Assembly (NCBI RefSeq): GCF_000423225.1
Contig: NZ_KE383991.1
Location: 1,002,217-1,066,216, forward strand
Direction: 5' to 3'
Length of the DNA stretch: 64,000 nucleotides
Source of the DNA: Kaistia adipata DSM 17808
GTDB lineage: Bacteria; Pseudomonadota; Alphaproteobacteria; Rhizobiales; Kaistiaceae
The position numbers and the translations under genes are program-made. The notes under the pieces are model-generated. The model saw only the letters and a list, made by a program, of their open reading frames with translations, was not told the DNA's origin and searched no databases. Positions 20,966-30,101 of this stretch are shown one piece after another; the stretch's first letter is position 1, and each line of letters opens with the position of its first letter.

Positions 20966-23044
20966 GTGAACTGGTCGCTGACCTTCGCACCGCTGATCCC
21001 GCTCGCCTGGCTGGCAGGCCTGGCGGTCGTCGGCCTGCTCGCCATCGCGCCGCTCGTCTTCCGGCGGGTTCGCGGCGCGTGGCTGCGGCTCGCCGCGCTG
21101 GCGGCGCTGATCGCCGCCCTCGCCGGGCCCGTGCTGCTGGCCGAGGACCGCCAGCCGCTGCCGACCATCGTCGCCGTCGTCGTCGACAAGAGCGCCAGCC
21201 AGGACCTCGACGGCCGCGCCGCCACCACGGAAGCCGCGCGCGACGCGCTGCAGAAGCGACTGGGCGACCTGCGCAACATCGAGATCCGCACGATCGAGGC
21301 CGGCGGCAAGACCGGCTCGGTCCCCGTCGACGGCACGGAGCTGTTCACCGCGTTGAGCACAGCCCTCGCCGACGTCGCGCCGGAGCGTCTCGGCGCCGTC
21401 GTGATGCTGACCGACGGCGAGGTGCACGACGTGCCGCAGGCCGCCGGCTCGCCCTTCGGCGGCGCGCCGCTGCATGCGCTGATCTCCGGCCGCGACGACG
21501 AGCGCGACCGGCAGATGGTGATCCGCAGCGCTCCCCGGTTCGGCATTGTCGGCGAGCGCCAGACCATCGAATTCGAGGTGCTCGACCAGGGCGCGCCCTC
21601 GAACGAGCCGGTCCGCGTCACCATCAGCCGCGACGGCGAGCCGCTCGCCGTCGAAACGGTGACGCCGGGCGCGATCAACCGCTTCACGCTCGAGATCGGC
21701 CATGCCGGGCAGAACATCATCGAGTTCGAGGCGGCACCGCTCGACGGCGAGCTCACCACCGTCAACAACCGCGCCGCCGCGATCATCGACGGCATCCGCG
21801 AGAACCTCCGCGTCCTGCTGGTCTCGGGCGAGCCGCATGCCGGCGAGCGGATCTGGCGCAACCTCTTGAAGTCCGACGCCTCGGTCGACCTCGTGCATTT
21901 CACCATCCTGCGGCCGCCGGAGAAGCAGGACGGTACGCCGATCAACGAATTGTCGCTGATCGCCTTCCCGACGCGCGAGCTGTTTTCCGTCAAGATCGAC
22001 CAGTTCGACCTGATCATCTTCGACCGCTATGCCCAGCGCGGCGTGCTGCCGACCGTCTATTTCGACAACATCGCCCGCTATGTCCGCGAGGGCGGCGCGC
22101 TGCTCGTCGCCTCGGGCCCGGACTACGCCTCCGACGACAGCCTCTACCTGACGCCGCTCGCCGACGTGCTGCCCGCCGCGCCGACCGGGCGGATGATCGA
22201 GCGTCCCTTCAGCCCGCGCATCACCGACCTCGGCAAGCGCCATCCCGTCACCCGCGGCCTCGCAGGCGCCGACGCCGAGCCGCCGCACTGGAGCCGCTGG
22301 TTCCGCCAGGTCGAGGTCGACAAGCCCGACGGCGAGATCATCATGAAGGGCGTCGATGACGATCCGCTGCTGGTGCTGCAGCGCGAGGGCGAAGGCCGCG
22401 TCGCGCTGCTCCTGTCGGACCAGGTCTGGCTCTGGGCCCGCGGCTACGAGGGCGGCGGCCCGCATGTCGATCTGCTGCGACGGCTGGCGCACTGGCTGAT
22501 GAAGGAGCCCGACCTCGAGGAGGAGGCGCTGCGCGCGACCGCCCGCGGCGCCACGCTCGAGATCCAGCGCCAGACCATGCAGGAGCGGATCGACCCGGTC
22601 ACGGTGATCGCCCCCTCCGGCGCCCGTCGCACGCTGACGCTTGCCCCGGACGGCCCCGGCCGCTTCGGCGCCAGCCTGCCGGCCGACGAGGTCGGCCTGT
22701 GGCGCGTCGAGGACGGCGAGCGCCGCGCCTTCGCCCATGTCGGCCCGGCCAATCCGCGCGAGTTCACCGACGTGCTGTCCAGCTTCGACAAGCTCGCCCC
22801 CGTCGTCGAGGCAACCGGCGGCCACATCGCCCGCATGGCCTCGGCCGATGGCGATCTCGAAACGCCGCGCGTCATCCCGATGCGGGCCGGCCGCGCCATG
22901 TCGGGCGGCGACTGGATGGGCGTGCGCATGACGGAAGCGTCGGTGCTGAAGGGCATCGACCGCTGGCCGCTCTTCTCCGGCTTCCTCGGCCTCGCCGCCC
23001 TGCTCGGCCTGATGGCCGCGACCTGGTACCGCGAGGGGCGGTAG
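20966..23044 (+). CDS. Large membrane protein with amidotransferase-like region, MoxR cluster
   Basis: About 692 residues from GTG 20966, which has GAAGAGGG seven bases upstream; a TTG at 20942 overlapping the previous gene is less likely. Two N-terminal helices lead to a VWA-like stretch (IVAVVVDKSASQDLDGRA), a long periplasmic region with REGGALLVASGPDYASDDSL, and a C-terminal helix (FSGFLGLAALLGLMAATWY). Together with the preceding three genes it forms the widespread alphaproteobacterial MoxR-DUF58-DUF4159 operon. Biochemical role unknown. Confidence 0.85.
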   Translation: MNWSLTFAPLIPLAWLAGLAVVGLLAIAPLVFRRVRGAWLRLAALAALIAALAGPVLLAEDRQPLPTIVAVVVDKSASQDLDGRAATTEAARDALQKRLGDLRNIEIRTIEAGGKTGSVPVDGTELFTALSTALADVAPERLGAVVMLTDGEVHDVPQAAGSPFGGAPLHALISGRDDERDRQMVIRSAPRFGIVGERQTIEFEVLDQGAPSNEPVRVTISRDGEPLAVETVTPGAINRFTLEIGHAGQNIIEFEAAPLDGELTTVNNRAAAIIDGIRENLRVLLVSGEPHAGERIWRNLLKSDASVDLVHFTILRPPEKQDGTPINELSLIAFPTRELFSVKIDQFDLIIFDRYAQRGVLPTVYFDNIARYVREGGALLVASGPDYASDDSLYLTPLADVLPAAPTGRMIERPFSPRITDLGKRHPVTRGLAGADAEPPHWSRWFRQVEVDKPDGEIIMKGVDDDPLLVLQREGEGRVALLLSDQVWLWARGYEGGGPHVDLLRRLAHWLMKEPDLEEEALRATARGATLEIQRQTMQERIDPVTVIAPSGARRTLTLAPDGPGRFGASLPADEVGLWRVEDGERRAFAHVGPANPREFTDVLSSFDKLAPVVEATGGHIARMASADGDLETPRVIPMRAGRAMSGGDWMGVRMTEASVLKGIDRWPLFSGFLGLAALLGLMAATWYREGR

Positions 23045-23046
23045 GG

Positions 23047-23187
23047 CGTTCCTGTCAGGAACGGCGCGACTGTCGCACCACCCTCCCCGTCATCCCGGCC
23101 CCCGAGCCGGGATCCATGCAGTCGAGACATCGGGAAGCTCGCTCGGCTTCACGACCCCTGTCGATCCCTGCTTTCGCAGGGATGACG
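23047..23187. repeat. Hairpin plus REP-like composite palindrome
   Basis: Directly after the MoxR operon stop is CGTTCCTG-T-CAGGAACG (23047-23063). Then comes a composite in which CGTCATCCC near 23089 and GGGATGACG near 23179 are inverted, each belonging to its own stem: ATCCCGG/CCGGGAT at 23092-23113 and ATCCCTGC/GCAGGGAT at 23164-23183. Convergent genes flank it, so it lies at the 3' end of both transcripts. Confidence 0.75.
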
Positions 23188-23233
23188 GAAGCGCTAGACG
23201 CGTCTCGCTGGCGAACGTGGGCCGAAGCCTTCC

Positions 23234-23734
23234 CTACGCCGCCCGTTCCGCCGCGCCGGCGAGGCCGTCGAGCGCGCCGTCGACGAGCGGGCAGACGAGG
23301 ATGCGGGCCGGATCGGCCGGCGCCGGCAGGGTGATCTGGTAGGGCGCGGTCCGGACGAAGCCGAACGGGCCGTAATAGGGCTCGTCGCCGACCAGCAGGA
23401 TCACCGCGTGGCCGGCTTCCCGCGCCGCGGCGATCGCCGTGCGCATCAGCGATTTGCCCGCGCCCCTGCCCTTCCAGTCCGGCTCGACGACGAGCGGCCC
23501 GAGCAGGATCGCCGGCCGGCCGCCGATGCGGATCGGCGTCAGCCGCACCGAGCCGATCAGCCGCTCGCCGGATTTCGCGACGAAGGACAGCGCGGGATCC
23601 TGCGGAACGCCTTCCCGCAGCAGCGAGGCGGCGCGCGCAAACCGGCCGGGCCCGAACGAAACCTCGTGCAGCGCTTCGATGGCCGCGTCGTCGGCGGGGT
23701 GTTCAACCAGGACGGTGAAGGAGTCGATTTTCAT
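23234..23734 (-). CDS. GNAT-family N-acetyltransferase (YhbS-like)
   Basis: 166 residues from ATG 23734 (MKIDSFTVLVEHPADD); nine further residues upstream are open but not needed. Acetyl-CoA loop is seen as PDWKGRGAGKSLMRTAI (Q/R-x-x-G-x-G/A pattern), preceded by GPLVVEPDW and followed by GDEPYYGPFGFV, the arrangement of YhbS-type GNAT enzymes. Substrate unknown. The 206-bp gap to the NUDIX gene holds only a tiny frame ending MPGSKSQSKAQ, which I do not support as a gene. Confidence 0.88.
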   Translation of the reverse strand: MKIDSFTVLVEHPADDAAIEALHEVSFGPGRFARAASLLREGVPQDPALSFVAKSGERLIGSVRLTPIRIGGRPAILLGPLVVEPDWKGRGAGKSLMRTAIAAAREAGHAVILLVGDEPYYGPFGFVRTAPYQITLPAPADPARILVCPLVDGALDGLAGAAERAA

Positions 23735-23940
23735 GAAAGCTGCGTCTCGTCGGAAGAGCATGTCACTGTCCGACGGACACGGCCGTCAGGTGCGGCGCAT
23801 CCGGGACACAGGCGAACGAACGGCATCGCGTGACGTGAAGTCACGGCCGTCGGTTCGTCGTCGCAGGAGAAGGCTCGAAGTCATGCCCGGTTCCAAGTCG
23901 CAGTCCAAGGCGCAATAGCATGGGTGACCGGCATGGGCAA

Positions 23941-24402
23941 TCACCAAAGCGGCGCCGCCGGGACGTCGTCGAGAATCTCGCCGATCCGGCGCCGCGTCGC
24001 CGGCGATGTCGCCTCCGGCAGCGCGCGGGGATCGAAGAAGCCGGCCTCGGCGATCTCGCGGTTGGGATAGGCGGGCGGGCTCGGACGATCGAAGGCGTGC
24101 GCGACGAAGACGATGACATGGTCGCGCCGCCGCTTCGGGTTCATGTAGACGCCGAAAAGCCGGGCCGGAGCCGCCAGCTCGATGCCGCCCTCCTCGCGCA
24201 GTTCACGCGCCAGCGCCTCGGCCGCGCTCTCGCCCCGCTCCACCCCGCCGCCCGGCAGGTACCACCCCTTGATGTAGGAATGGCGCACCAGGAAGACGCG
24301 ACCGTCGCCGTCGAAGCAGGCGCCGCGCACGCCGAGCGTCATGCCGCGCAGGACGGGCGCCGCCAGGCCGCCGAGACGAGCAAGAAGTGAAAGCATGATC
24401 AT
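23941..24402 (-). CDS. NUDIX hydrolase
   Basis: 153 residues from ATG 24402 (second ATG 24396). The NUDIX box is GGGVERGESAAEALARELREEGG, preceded by IKGWYLPGGG, the usual layout of MutT-like proteins. An N-terminal SLLARLGGLAAPVLRGMTLGV stretch may be a small helix. The frame stays open far upstream to 25689 because of high GC, but this would run through the divergent phosphoesterase gene and is not coding. Substrate unknown. Confidence 0.88.
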   Translation of the reverse strand: MIMLSLLARLGGLAAPVLRGMTLGVRGACFDGDGRVFLVRHSYIKGWYLPGGGVERGESAAEALARELREEGGIELAAPARLFGVYMNPKRRRDHVIVFVAHAFDRPSPPAYPNREIAEAGFFDPRALPEATSPATRRRIGEILDDVPAAPLW

Positions 24403-24672
24403 TCCGTTCCGAACGCGCCGAGCATAGGAAGGCGGAAGCCGGTGGCAAGCCCGGCCTCGCCTGCCATGCAGCGGAAACATGGCAGGGTCGCGTCGCGATC
24501 CCTGGCAGAGCCGCCCCACACGCCCCATATCCAGTTCAGATGTGGCGGATACCCGTGGCCAACGGTCCGCCCGGCGGCGCCCCATGTTGGCGCCGTTTGC
24601 TTTTCCAGGCACACCCGCGCGCGTCATCACCGGCATCGCAACTGGACGGTGGCGCGCCGCTTCGCTAATGCG

Positions 24673-25575
24673 ATGACGATGTTCGTTCTCGCGCACCTCT
24701 CCGATCCGCATCTCGGCCCCTTGCCGCGCCCGCGCACGCTGGAGCTCGCCTCCAAGCGGGTGATCGGCTACGTCAACTGGAAACGCAACCGCGTCCGCGC
24801 GCTCGGCGGCGAGGTGCTGGCCGGGCTGATCGAGGACATGCTCGCCCGCCAGCCGGACCACATCGCCGTCACCGGCGACCTCGTCAACATCGCGCTTCCC
24901 GCCGAGATCGTCGCCGCCGGCGACTGGCTGCAGGCCGTCGGCCCGCCCGACCAGGTCTCCTTCGTGCCCGGCAACCACGACGCCTATGTGCCGGGGGCGC
25001 TCGCCAAGGCGCTCGCCCTCTGGGGCCCCTATGCCACCGGCGACGAGGGCATGCCGCTCGGGCGCGTCACCTTCCCCTATTTCCGACGACGCGGCCCCTG
25101 CGCGATCATCGGCGTCTCCAGCGCCCGCGCCTCGGCGCCGTTCATGGCGACCGGCCATGTCGACGCCGCCGCGCTGCCGCTCTTGCGCGACATGCTGATC
25201 CGCGCCCGCGACGAGGGCCTCTACCGCGTCGTGCTGATCCACCATCCGCCGTTCAAGAAGGCGACGCCCTGGCACAAGCGCCTGGTCGGCGCCGGGCGCA
25301 TCCGCGCCCTGATCAAGGAAGCCGGCGCGGAACTGATCCTGCACGGCCATACCCACATCGACAGCTTCGAGAGCATCGAGGGGCCGGACGGGCCCGTTCC
25401 CGTCATCGGCGTGCCATCGGCCGCCAACGCGCCGGGCGGCCGCAAGCCGGCCGGGCGCTACAACCTGTTCAGCATCGAGGGCGAGCCGGGAAACTGGCGC
25501 TGCTCGCTGCTCGAGCGCGGCTACGGCGCCCCCGGCACTGGCATCGAGGTGATCCGCGAGCGGACGGTCGGGTAG
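24673..25575 (+). CDS. Calcineurin-like metallophosphoesterase
   Basis: 300 residues from ATG 24673. The five-block dinuclear metal signature is complete: HLSDPHLG (Asp11, His13), VTGDLVN, GNHDAY, LIHHPP and HGHTHID. This resembles the CpdA/Icc group (cyclic-nucleotide or other phosphodiester hydrolysis), but the target is not evident. The frame is open from 24442, but that segment lacks family similarity. The 3' side faces the 123-bp structured repeat at 25687. Confidence 0.9.
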   Translation: MTMFVLAHLSDPHLGPLPRPRTLELASKRVIGYVNWKRNRVRALGGEVLAGLIEDMLARQPDHIAVTGDLVNIALPAEIVAAGDWLQAVGPPDQVSFVPGNHDAYVPGALAKALALWGPYATGDEGMPLGRVTFPYFRRRGPCAIIGVSSARASAPFMATGHVDAAALPLLRDMLIRARDEGLYRVVLIHHPPFKKATPWHKRLVGAGRIRALIKEAGAELILHGHTHIDSFESIEGPDGPVPVIGVPSAANAPGGRKPAGRYNLFSIEGEPGNWRCSLLERGYGAPGTGIEVIRERTVG

Positions 25576-25686
25576 GCTTGGCTCGCTCCGCAAGGACGCC
25601 TCGGCCGCCCTGTTTCCCAGGCTGAATGCCCAAAACTCGTCCATCATCCTGAGTGTCTGGCCCGTAGTGCGGGGACGCTCTTCTTT

Positions 25687-25809
25687 CACCTCTCCCTGAG
25701 GGAGAGGTCGACGGCCGCAGGCCGGCGGGTGAGGGTTTACAGCCTCCCCGGATGGTTCCCTAAACCCTCACCCGGAGCTTCGCTCCGACCTCTCCCTCAG
25801 GGAGAGGTG
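25687..25809 (+). repeat. 123-bp dispersed structured repeat, copy A
   Basis: Ends are CACCTCTCCCTGAGGGAGAG and its partner CTCTCCCTCAGGGAGAGGTG, each itself palindromic. Inside are GTGAGGGTTTA and TAAACCCTCAC, also inverted, and two small variable hairpins. Copies B (39538-39661) and C (51146-51268, opposite orientation) match block by block. This copy fills the gap between convergent genes ending at 25575 and 25916; no gene is seen in 25576-25915. Confidence 0.92.
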
Positions 25810-25915
25810 AAGGGCGAGGCGGGCCGAACCGCGAGATGAGATTCGCCTTGCGGGCCGGGCAGCTCAGGATGATGGTCGAGTTGGTCGATCAGCCTGGGAG
25901 CGACGCAGGGGAGCC

Positions 25916-26551
25916 CTACCCGCCGACATGCACCCAGGCATAGGCGAGCAGGCCGACGATGCCGATCAGCAGGCCGGCCAGGAAGGCAGCGGCGACCCAG
26001 CCGAGATGCGACGCGCGGGGCGGCGCGACGGGGGCTGCCGGCTCGGGCCGGGCCAGCCGGCGCGCGGAGCGGCGGTGGTCGCGCGGCGCGTCCTGCTGCG
26101 CGGCGCGGCGGATCAGCCAGTCTCCCTCCAGCGCCCGCTCGCGCTCGATGACGCGTTCGGCCACATAGTGCATGACGCAGTCGGCCATGGCCTCGAGGTC
26201 GGTCGTCTCGAGGATCACCGTGCGGCCGAGCCGCGTGTCCTTCAGGAAGCGATAGGTGCGCCGGTCGCGATCCATGGCGACGAAGGCGGTCATGTCGATC
26301 CAGAAGCGCGGCTGGCTGCCGGTATCGATCGCCGCCACGAACTGGTCGTCGCCCTCGGGAACCTCGGCGAAGACGTCGGCAAGCGCATCGGCCAGCATGT
26401 CGAGCCGGGCCCGCTCCGCATCGCGCAGGTCGGCGACCACGTCGGCGCGCTCGACTTCCGCCAGGCGGACCTTGCGGATGGCATCGGCGAGATTGCGGAC
26501 GTTCGACGCAGACCCGCGTTCCGGGGGGCGCCCGCCGCTTGCATCGTTCAT
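25916..26551 (-). CDS. Hypothetical membrane-anchored protein
   Basis: 211 residues, family not recognised. The first 165 residues are charged and probably cytoplasmic (coiled-coil-like RKVRLAEVERADVVADLRD, then a mixed alpha/beta segment FWIDMTAFVAMDRDRRTYRF). An Arg/Pro-rich linker follows, then a single C-terminal helix (LGWVAAAFLAGLLIGIVGLL), making it a tail-anchored inner-membrane protein. The reading frame has normal codon bias, and it is divergent from the ybaK-like gene with a 109-bp gap. Function unknown. Confidence 0.7.
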   Translation of the reverse strand: MNDASGGRPPERGSASNVRNLADAIRKVRLAEVERADVVADLRDAERARLDMLADALADVFAEVPEGDDQFVAAIDTGSQPRFWIDMTAFVAMDRDRRTYRFLKDTRLGRTVILETTDLEAMADCVMHYVAERVIERERALEGDWLIRRAAQQDAPRDHRRSARRLARPEPAAPVAPPRASHLGWVAAAFLAGLLIGIVGLLAYAWVHVGG

Positions 26552-26660
26552 CCGTTGACTCCGAACCAGGGCGACGATCTTCTGGACCTTCTAGCAAATC
26601 CGGCGCGACGGCGCACCAACCGATCGCCCGAAGGGTAAACCATAGCCTGAGAGGCAGGAC

Positions 26661-27137
26661 ATGACCGAGCTTCCCGCCCCCGTCCTCCGCGTCGCCGACG
26701 CGGCCAAGGCGTTCGGCCTCGAGATCGCGCTCCGCGTCATGCCCGCCTCGACCCGCACGGCCGAGGAAGCGGCGGCGGCCTGCGAATGCTCGGTCGGCGA
26801 GATCGTGAAGTCGCTGGTCTTCCGCGGCGTCGCGAGCGGCCAGGCGATCCTGCTGCTCGTCTCCGGCGCCAACCGGGTCGACGAGAAGAAGGTCGCGGAA
26901 ACGATCGGCGAGCCGATCGAGCGGCCCGACGCCGCCTTCGTCCGCGCCGCCACCGGCTTCGCCATCGGCGGCATTCCGCCCTTCGCCCACCAGACGCGGC
27001 TCGCCTGCTGGATCGACCGCGACCTGATGCGTTTCGAGCGCGTCTTTGCGGCGGCCGGCACGCCCAACGCCATCTTCGCCGTCAGCCCGGCGGCCCTGCG
27101 CGACGCCATCGCCGCGCCTGTCATCACCATGGCGTGA
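26661..27137 (+). CDS. YbaK/EbsC family protein (aminoacyl-tRNA deacylase-like)
   Basis: 158 residues, usual for the family. The fold's conserved lysine region appears as GEIVKSLVFRG, and the second conserved block as RAATGFAIGGIPPFAH (G-x-x-x-G-G-I-P-P pattern). Family members clear Cys or other wrong amino acids from tRNA-Pro, but the subfamily cannot be fixed. Stands alone between a divergent hypothetical gene and an 84-bp gap before the binding-protein gene. Confidence 0.9.
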   Translation: MTELPAPVLRVADAAKAFGLEIALRVMPASTRTAEEAAAACECSVGEIVKSLVFRGVASGQAILLLVSGANRVDEKKVAETIGEPIERPDAAFVRAATGFAIGGIPPFAHQTRLACWIDRDLMRFERVFAAAGTPNAIFAVSPAALRDAIAAPVITMA

Positions 27138-27221
27138 TCCGGAAAACGCGCCAACGGCTTGAGATCGCCGGAATTTTGACGATTATCCGCGCCGGGTCGG
27201 GACGGTTACGGAGAAATTGGA

Positions 27222-29030
27222 ATGCGATTCGCCTGGATCGCCGGCGTGATGCTCGCGGCCACCGCCGCCTCGTCCGCCAGCGCCGACGTCATCTATCCGC
27301 GCGGCCTGGTCCGGGCGCCGGAAACCCTCGATCCGCAGAAGGCCGCCACCTTCAACGAGACGCCGCTGCTCTATGACCTGTTCGAGGGTCTGGTCGGGCT
27401 CGACGCCGCGGGCAATCCCGTGCCGGGCGCGGCCGAAAGCTGGACCATCTCGCCGGACGGCCTCGTCTACACCTTCGCCCTGCGCCCCGGTGCGCGCTGG
27501 TCGAACGGCGACGTCGTCAAGGCGTCCGATTTCGTCGCCTCGTTCCGCCGCCTGTTCGCGCCGGCGACGGGTGCCACCGAGAACGGCCCGCTGCTGGTGA
27601 TCAAGAACGCCGCGGCGATCCAGCAGGGCACCGCCGAGGCGGACGCGCTCGGCGTCGCCGCCCCCGACGCGGACACGCTCGAGATCACGCTGGAGCGGCC
27701 GGTGCCGACCTTCCTGCGCCGGCTGACGCTGCCGGTGGCGCTGCCCGTCAACGTCGCGACGATCAAGAAGCTCGGCGCCGATTTCGGCACCACCGGCAAG
27801 ATCGTCTCGAACGGCGCCTATCGCCTCGCCGCGATCGACAAGAAGGATGGCTACATCCTGGTCAAGAACGCGCGTTTCCGCGATGCCAAGGCGATGCCGA
27901 TCGACAGCGTCGTCTACAAGACCTTCGAGAGCCCGGCCGACTGCGTCGAGGCGTTCCGCGCCAAGACCGTACTCTCCTGCCCCGACGTGCCGACCGACCA
28001 GCTCGCGGCGCTGCGCGAGGAGTTCGGCCCGGCGCTCCATTTCGCGCCCTATCCCGGCACCTACTACTACGCGCTCAACACGACCAAGAAGCCGTTCGAC
28101 AACATCGTCGTCCGCCGCGCGCTGGCGATGGCGATCGACCGCGAGGCGCTCGCGGCGTCGGTCTGGTCCGGCGGCATGGTCCCGACCGACACGCTGGTGC
28201 CGCCGGCGCTGTCCGGCCTGCCGGCGGCGACGCCGGCCCCGATCGCCGCACGCCGCGCCGATGCGATCAAGCTGCTCGCCGCCGCGGGCTTCGCCCCGGC
28301 GGCCGAGAAGCCGGAGCCGGCGAAGGAAGAGCCGGCAGCGCAGAAGGCGGCGCCCGACACCACCAACTCGATCACGCCGGCCGCGACCGGCACGCCTGAA
28401 AAGGCGACCGCGACGACGCCTGCCCCGGCGACGTCAGGCGATGCAAAGCCGACGACGATGCCGGACGCTCCCGCCGCGCCAACGGCTGGCGAGAGCGCGA
28501 AGGGCGCGGACGCCAAGCCCGCGGCGAAAATGGCCGAGGCGACGGGTCCACAGCCGCTGCGCCTGACCATCCGCGTCGGCACCGGCATGGGGCACGAGGA
28601 GACGGCGCGGGCGATCGCCGCGCAGTGGAAGACGATCGGCGTCGAGACGACGATCCTCACCGAGCCAAACCAGGCGCATTTCGCGCGGCTGCGCGATGGC
28701 GGCGATTTCGACGTGGCGCGGACGGGCTGGATCGCCGACGAGCTCGACCCGATCAACATGCTGACGGTACTGCGGAGCGACAATGTCCGCTTCAACTATC
28801 CGCGCTATCGCAACGCCACCTTCGACGGGCTGCTCGACAAGGCGGCGACCGAAATGGACATGGACAAGCGCCGGCAGGACCTAGCGGCCGCCGCCACGCT
28901 GATCGGCGCCGACGCCCCGGTGATCCCGCTGCTCGGCTATGTCTCGCTGTCGCTGATCTCGCCCAGCCTCGCCGGCTGGGCCGACAACCCGCAAAACGTG
29001 CACCAGACCCGCTTCCTGGCGTTGGACTGA
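27222..29030 (+). CDS. Family-5 (peptide/opine type) solute-binding protein with internal linker
   Basis: Periplasmic binding protein of the OppA/MppA class, 602 residues, with a signal peptide (cleavage likely after SSASA). The family start motif is LVRAPETLDPQKAATFNETP, and the C-terminal lobe includes GDFDVARTGWIADELDPINM. Residues about 358-443 are Pro/Ala/Thr/Lys-rich low complexity, splitting the protein between the two lobes; this is not usual in OppA proteins. No permease or ATPase gene is adjacent, so it may use a distant transporter or have a non-transport role. GGAGAAATTGG precedes the ATG. Confidence 0.87.
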   Translation: MRFAWIAGVMLAATAASSASADVIYPRGLVRAPETLDPQKAATFNETPLLYDLFEGLVGLDAAGNPVPGAAESWTISPDGLVYTFALRPGARWSNGDVVKASDFVASFRRLFAPATGATENGPLLVIKNAAAIQQGTAEADALGVAAPDADTLEITLERPVPTFLRRLTLPVALPVNVATIKKLGADFGTTGKIVSNGAYRLAAIDKKDGYILVKNARFRDAKAMPIDSVVYKTFESPADCVEAFRAKTVLSCPDVPTDQLAALREEFGPALHFAPYPGTYYYALNTTKKPFDNIVVRRALAMAIDREALAASVWSGGMVPTDTLVPPALSGLPAATPAPIAARRADAIKLLAAAGFAPAAEKPEPAKEEPAAQKAAPDTTNSITPAATGTPEKATATTPAPATSGDAKPTTMPDAPAAPTAGESAKGADAKPAAKMAEATGPQPLRLTIRVGTGMGHEETARAIAAQWKTIGVETTILTEPNQAHFARLRDGGDFDVARTGWIADELDPINMLTVLRSDNVRFNYPRYRNATFDGLLDKAATEMDMDKRRQDLAAAATLIGADAPVIPLLGYVSLSLISPSLAGWADNPQNVHQTRFLALD

Positions 29031-29117
29031 GCGCGGCGACAGGCCCCGCCCCACCGCCTCACGCAGGCGATGGGGCTCCCTGTTGCCATTGCTTCGTCAG
29101 CACCGGCTCGCGAGAGC

Positions 29118-29384
29118 CTAGCGGCAGGCCACATAGTGGCGGCGGCCATATTCGTCGCGCCAGTAGCAGCGGCCGGTCGTCGCGTCGGCGATGATCGCGC
29201 CGGTGACCGCGCCGACGCCCGCGCCGATCAGCGCGCCGCCGGCCTTGCCAGTCGCCAAACCGCCGATCGCCGCGCCCGTCGCGCCGCCGAGAAGGGCCGC
29301 GTCACCCGTACGCGAGCCGGTCGTGCAACCGGCCAGTATGGCGCCCGTAAGGGCGAAAGCGATCACGAGCGGGGCTTTTTTCAT
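29118..29384 (-). CDS. Glycine-zipper outer-membrane lipoprotein
   Basis: 88 residues. Signal peptide with lipobox LAGC (Cys20), then a glycine-zipper region (GGATGAAIGGLATGKAGGA) and a basic C-terminal GRCYWRDEYGRRHYVACR with two Cys. Similar to small YMGG/SlyB-like lipoproteins of alphaproteobacteria. It is a close paralogue of the gene at 29577 in the same orientation, with identical length and C-terminal pattern. A short imperfect stem (about 29051-29081) separates it from the convergent binding-protein gene. Function unknown. Confidence 0.85.
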   Translation of the reverse strand: MKKAPLVIAFALTGAILAGCTTGSRTGDAALLGGATGAAIGGLATGKAGGALIGAGVGAVTGAIIADATTGRCYWRDEYGRRHYVACR

Positions 29385-29523
29385 CTCGACCTCCTGTGAC
29401 GCGGAGCGAGGGCCGGACCCATCGGTCCGGGCGTCGCATCCGGCTGCACCATGCGGTGAGCTAATGCGGGAGGGCTCGGGTCAGTTCCGCCGCGCCGTTT
29501 CGGCGTGATCGGTCCGGGCAAAG

Positions 29524-29552
29524 AAAAACGGCCGGGAGATCCCTCCCGGCCG
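29524..29552 (-). terminator. Intrinsic terminator after the second small lipoprotein gene
   Basis: On the minus strand CGGCCGGGAG pairs perfectly with CTCCCGGCCG (10 bp, four-base loop) and is followed by TTTTT. It lies 25 bp after the stop of the gene ending at 29577, and separates it from its paralogue. Confidence 0.88.
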
Positions 29553-29576
29553 TCTTCAACAAATCAAGAAAGCAAG

Positions 29577-29843
29577 TTAGCGGCAGGACGTGTAGTGACG
29601 ACGGCCGCGGTTGTCCTTCCAGTAGCAACGGCCGGTGGCGTCGGCGATGATCGCGCCCGAGACGGCACCGATACCGGCACCGATCGCAGCCGCGCCGACG
29701 CTGCCGCCGGCGGCGCCACCGATGGCCGCACCGGCGAGACCGCCGAGGACGGCGCCGTCACCCGCGCGCGAGCCGGTGGTGCAGCCTGCAGCCACGGCGC
29801 CGAGGGCAACGAGCATAACGAGCGTAGAAGCCTTCTTCATCAA
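29577..29843 (-). CDS. Glycine-zipper lipoprotein (tandem paralogue)
   Basis: 88 residues (87 if the second ATG is used). Lipobox VAAGC, glycine zipper (GGLAGAAIGGAAGGSVGAAA), C-terminal GRCYWKDNRGRRHYTSCR. Near-identical architecture to the gene at 29118, so a tandem duplication. It has its own terminator, so the copies are probably expressed separately. The 258-bp gap upstream (29844-30101) shows no gene and must hold its promoter. Confidence 0.86.
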   Translation of the reverse strand: MMKKASTLVMLVALGAVAAGCTTGSRAGDGAVLGGLAGAAIGGAAGGSVGAAAIGAGIGAVSGAIIADATGRCYWKDNRGRRHYTSCR

Positions 29844-30101
29844 TCTCTCCTGTCAGATGAACCCCCGAAGGCGACCGCCACGGACGAAGAGACCTGGCGG
29901 CTTCCCTCACAACGGCGCTCGACCATCACCGACCATGATCCTAGGGATCACAGACGGTCAGGGTCGCGGCCATGCACCCGCCCCCCTTGAAGGGTCAGTC
30001 AGGCTCGAAGTCAAGCTAGCTGCTCCGGAGGGCACAGAGAAGAGGCAACCCGGCTCTGGACCGGGCCGCCTGCTCCAATTGTCGCGAGCGATGCAAAAAG
30101 G

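Noticed and set aside
23883-23918. Tiny frame ending MPGSKSQSKAQ
   Set aside because: Eleven codons, resembling the first residues of DUF3008 proteins but with no continuation; insufficient support.
23941-25689. 582-codon frame extending the NUDIX gene upstream, suggesting a fusion
   Set aside because: The extra N-terminal part is antisense to the metallophosphoesterase gene; the true NUDIX start is at 24402.
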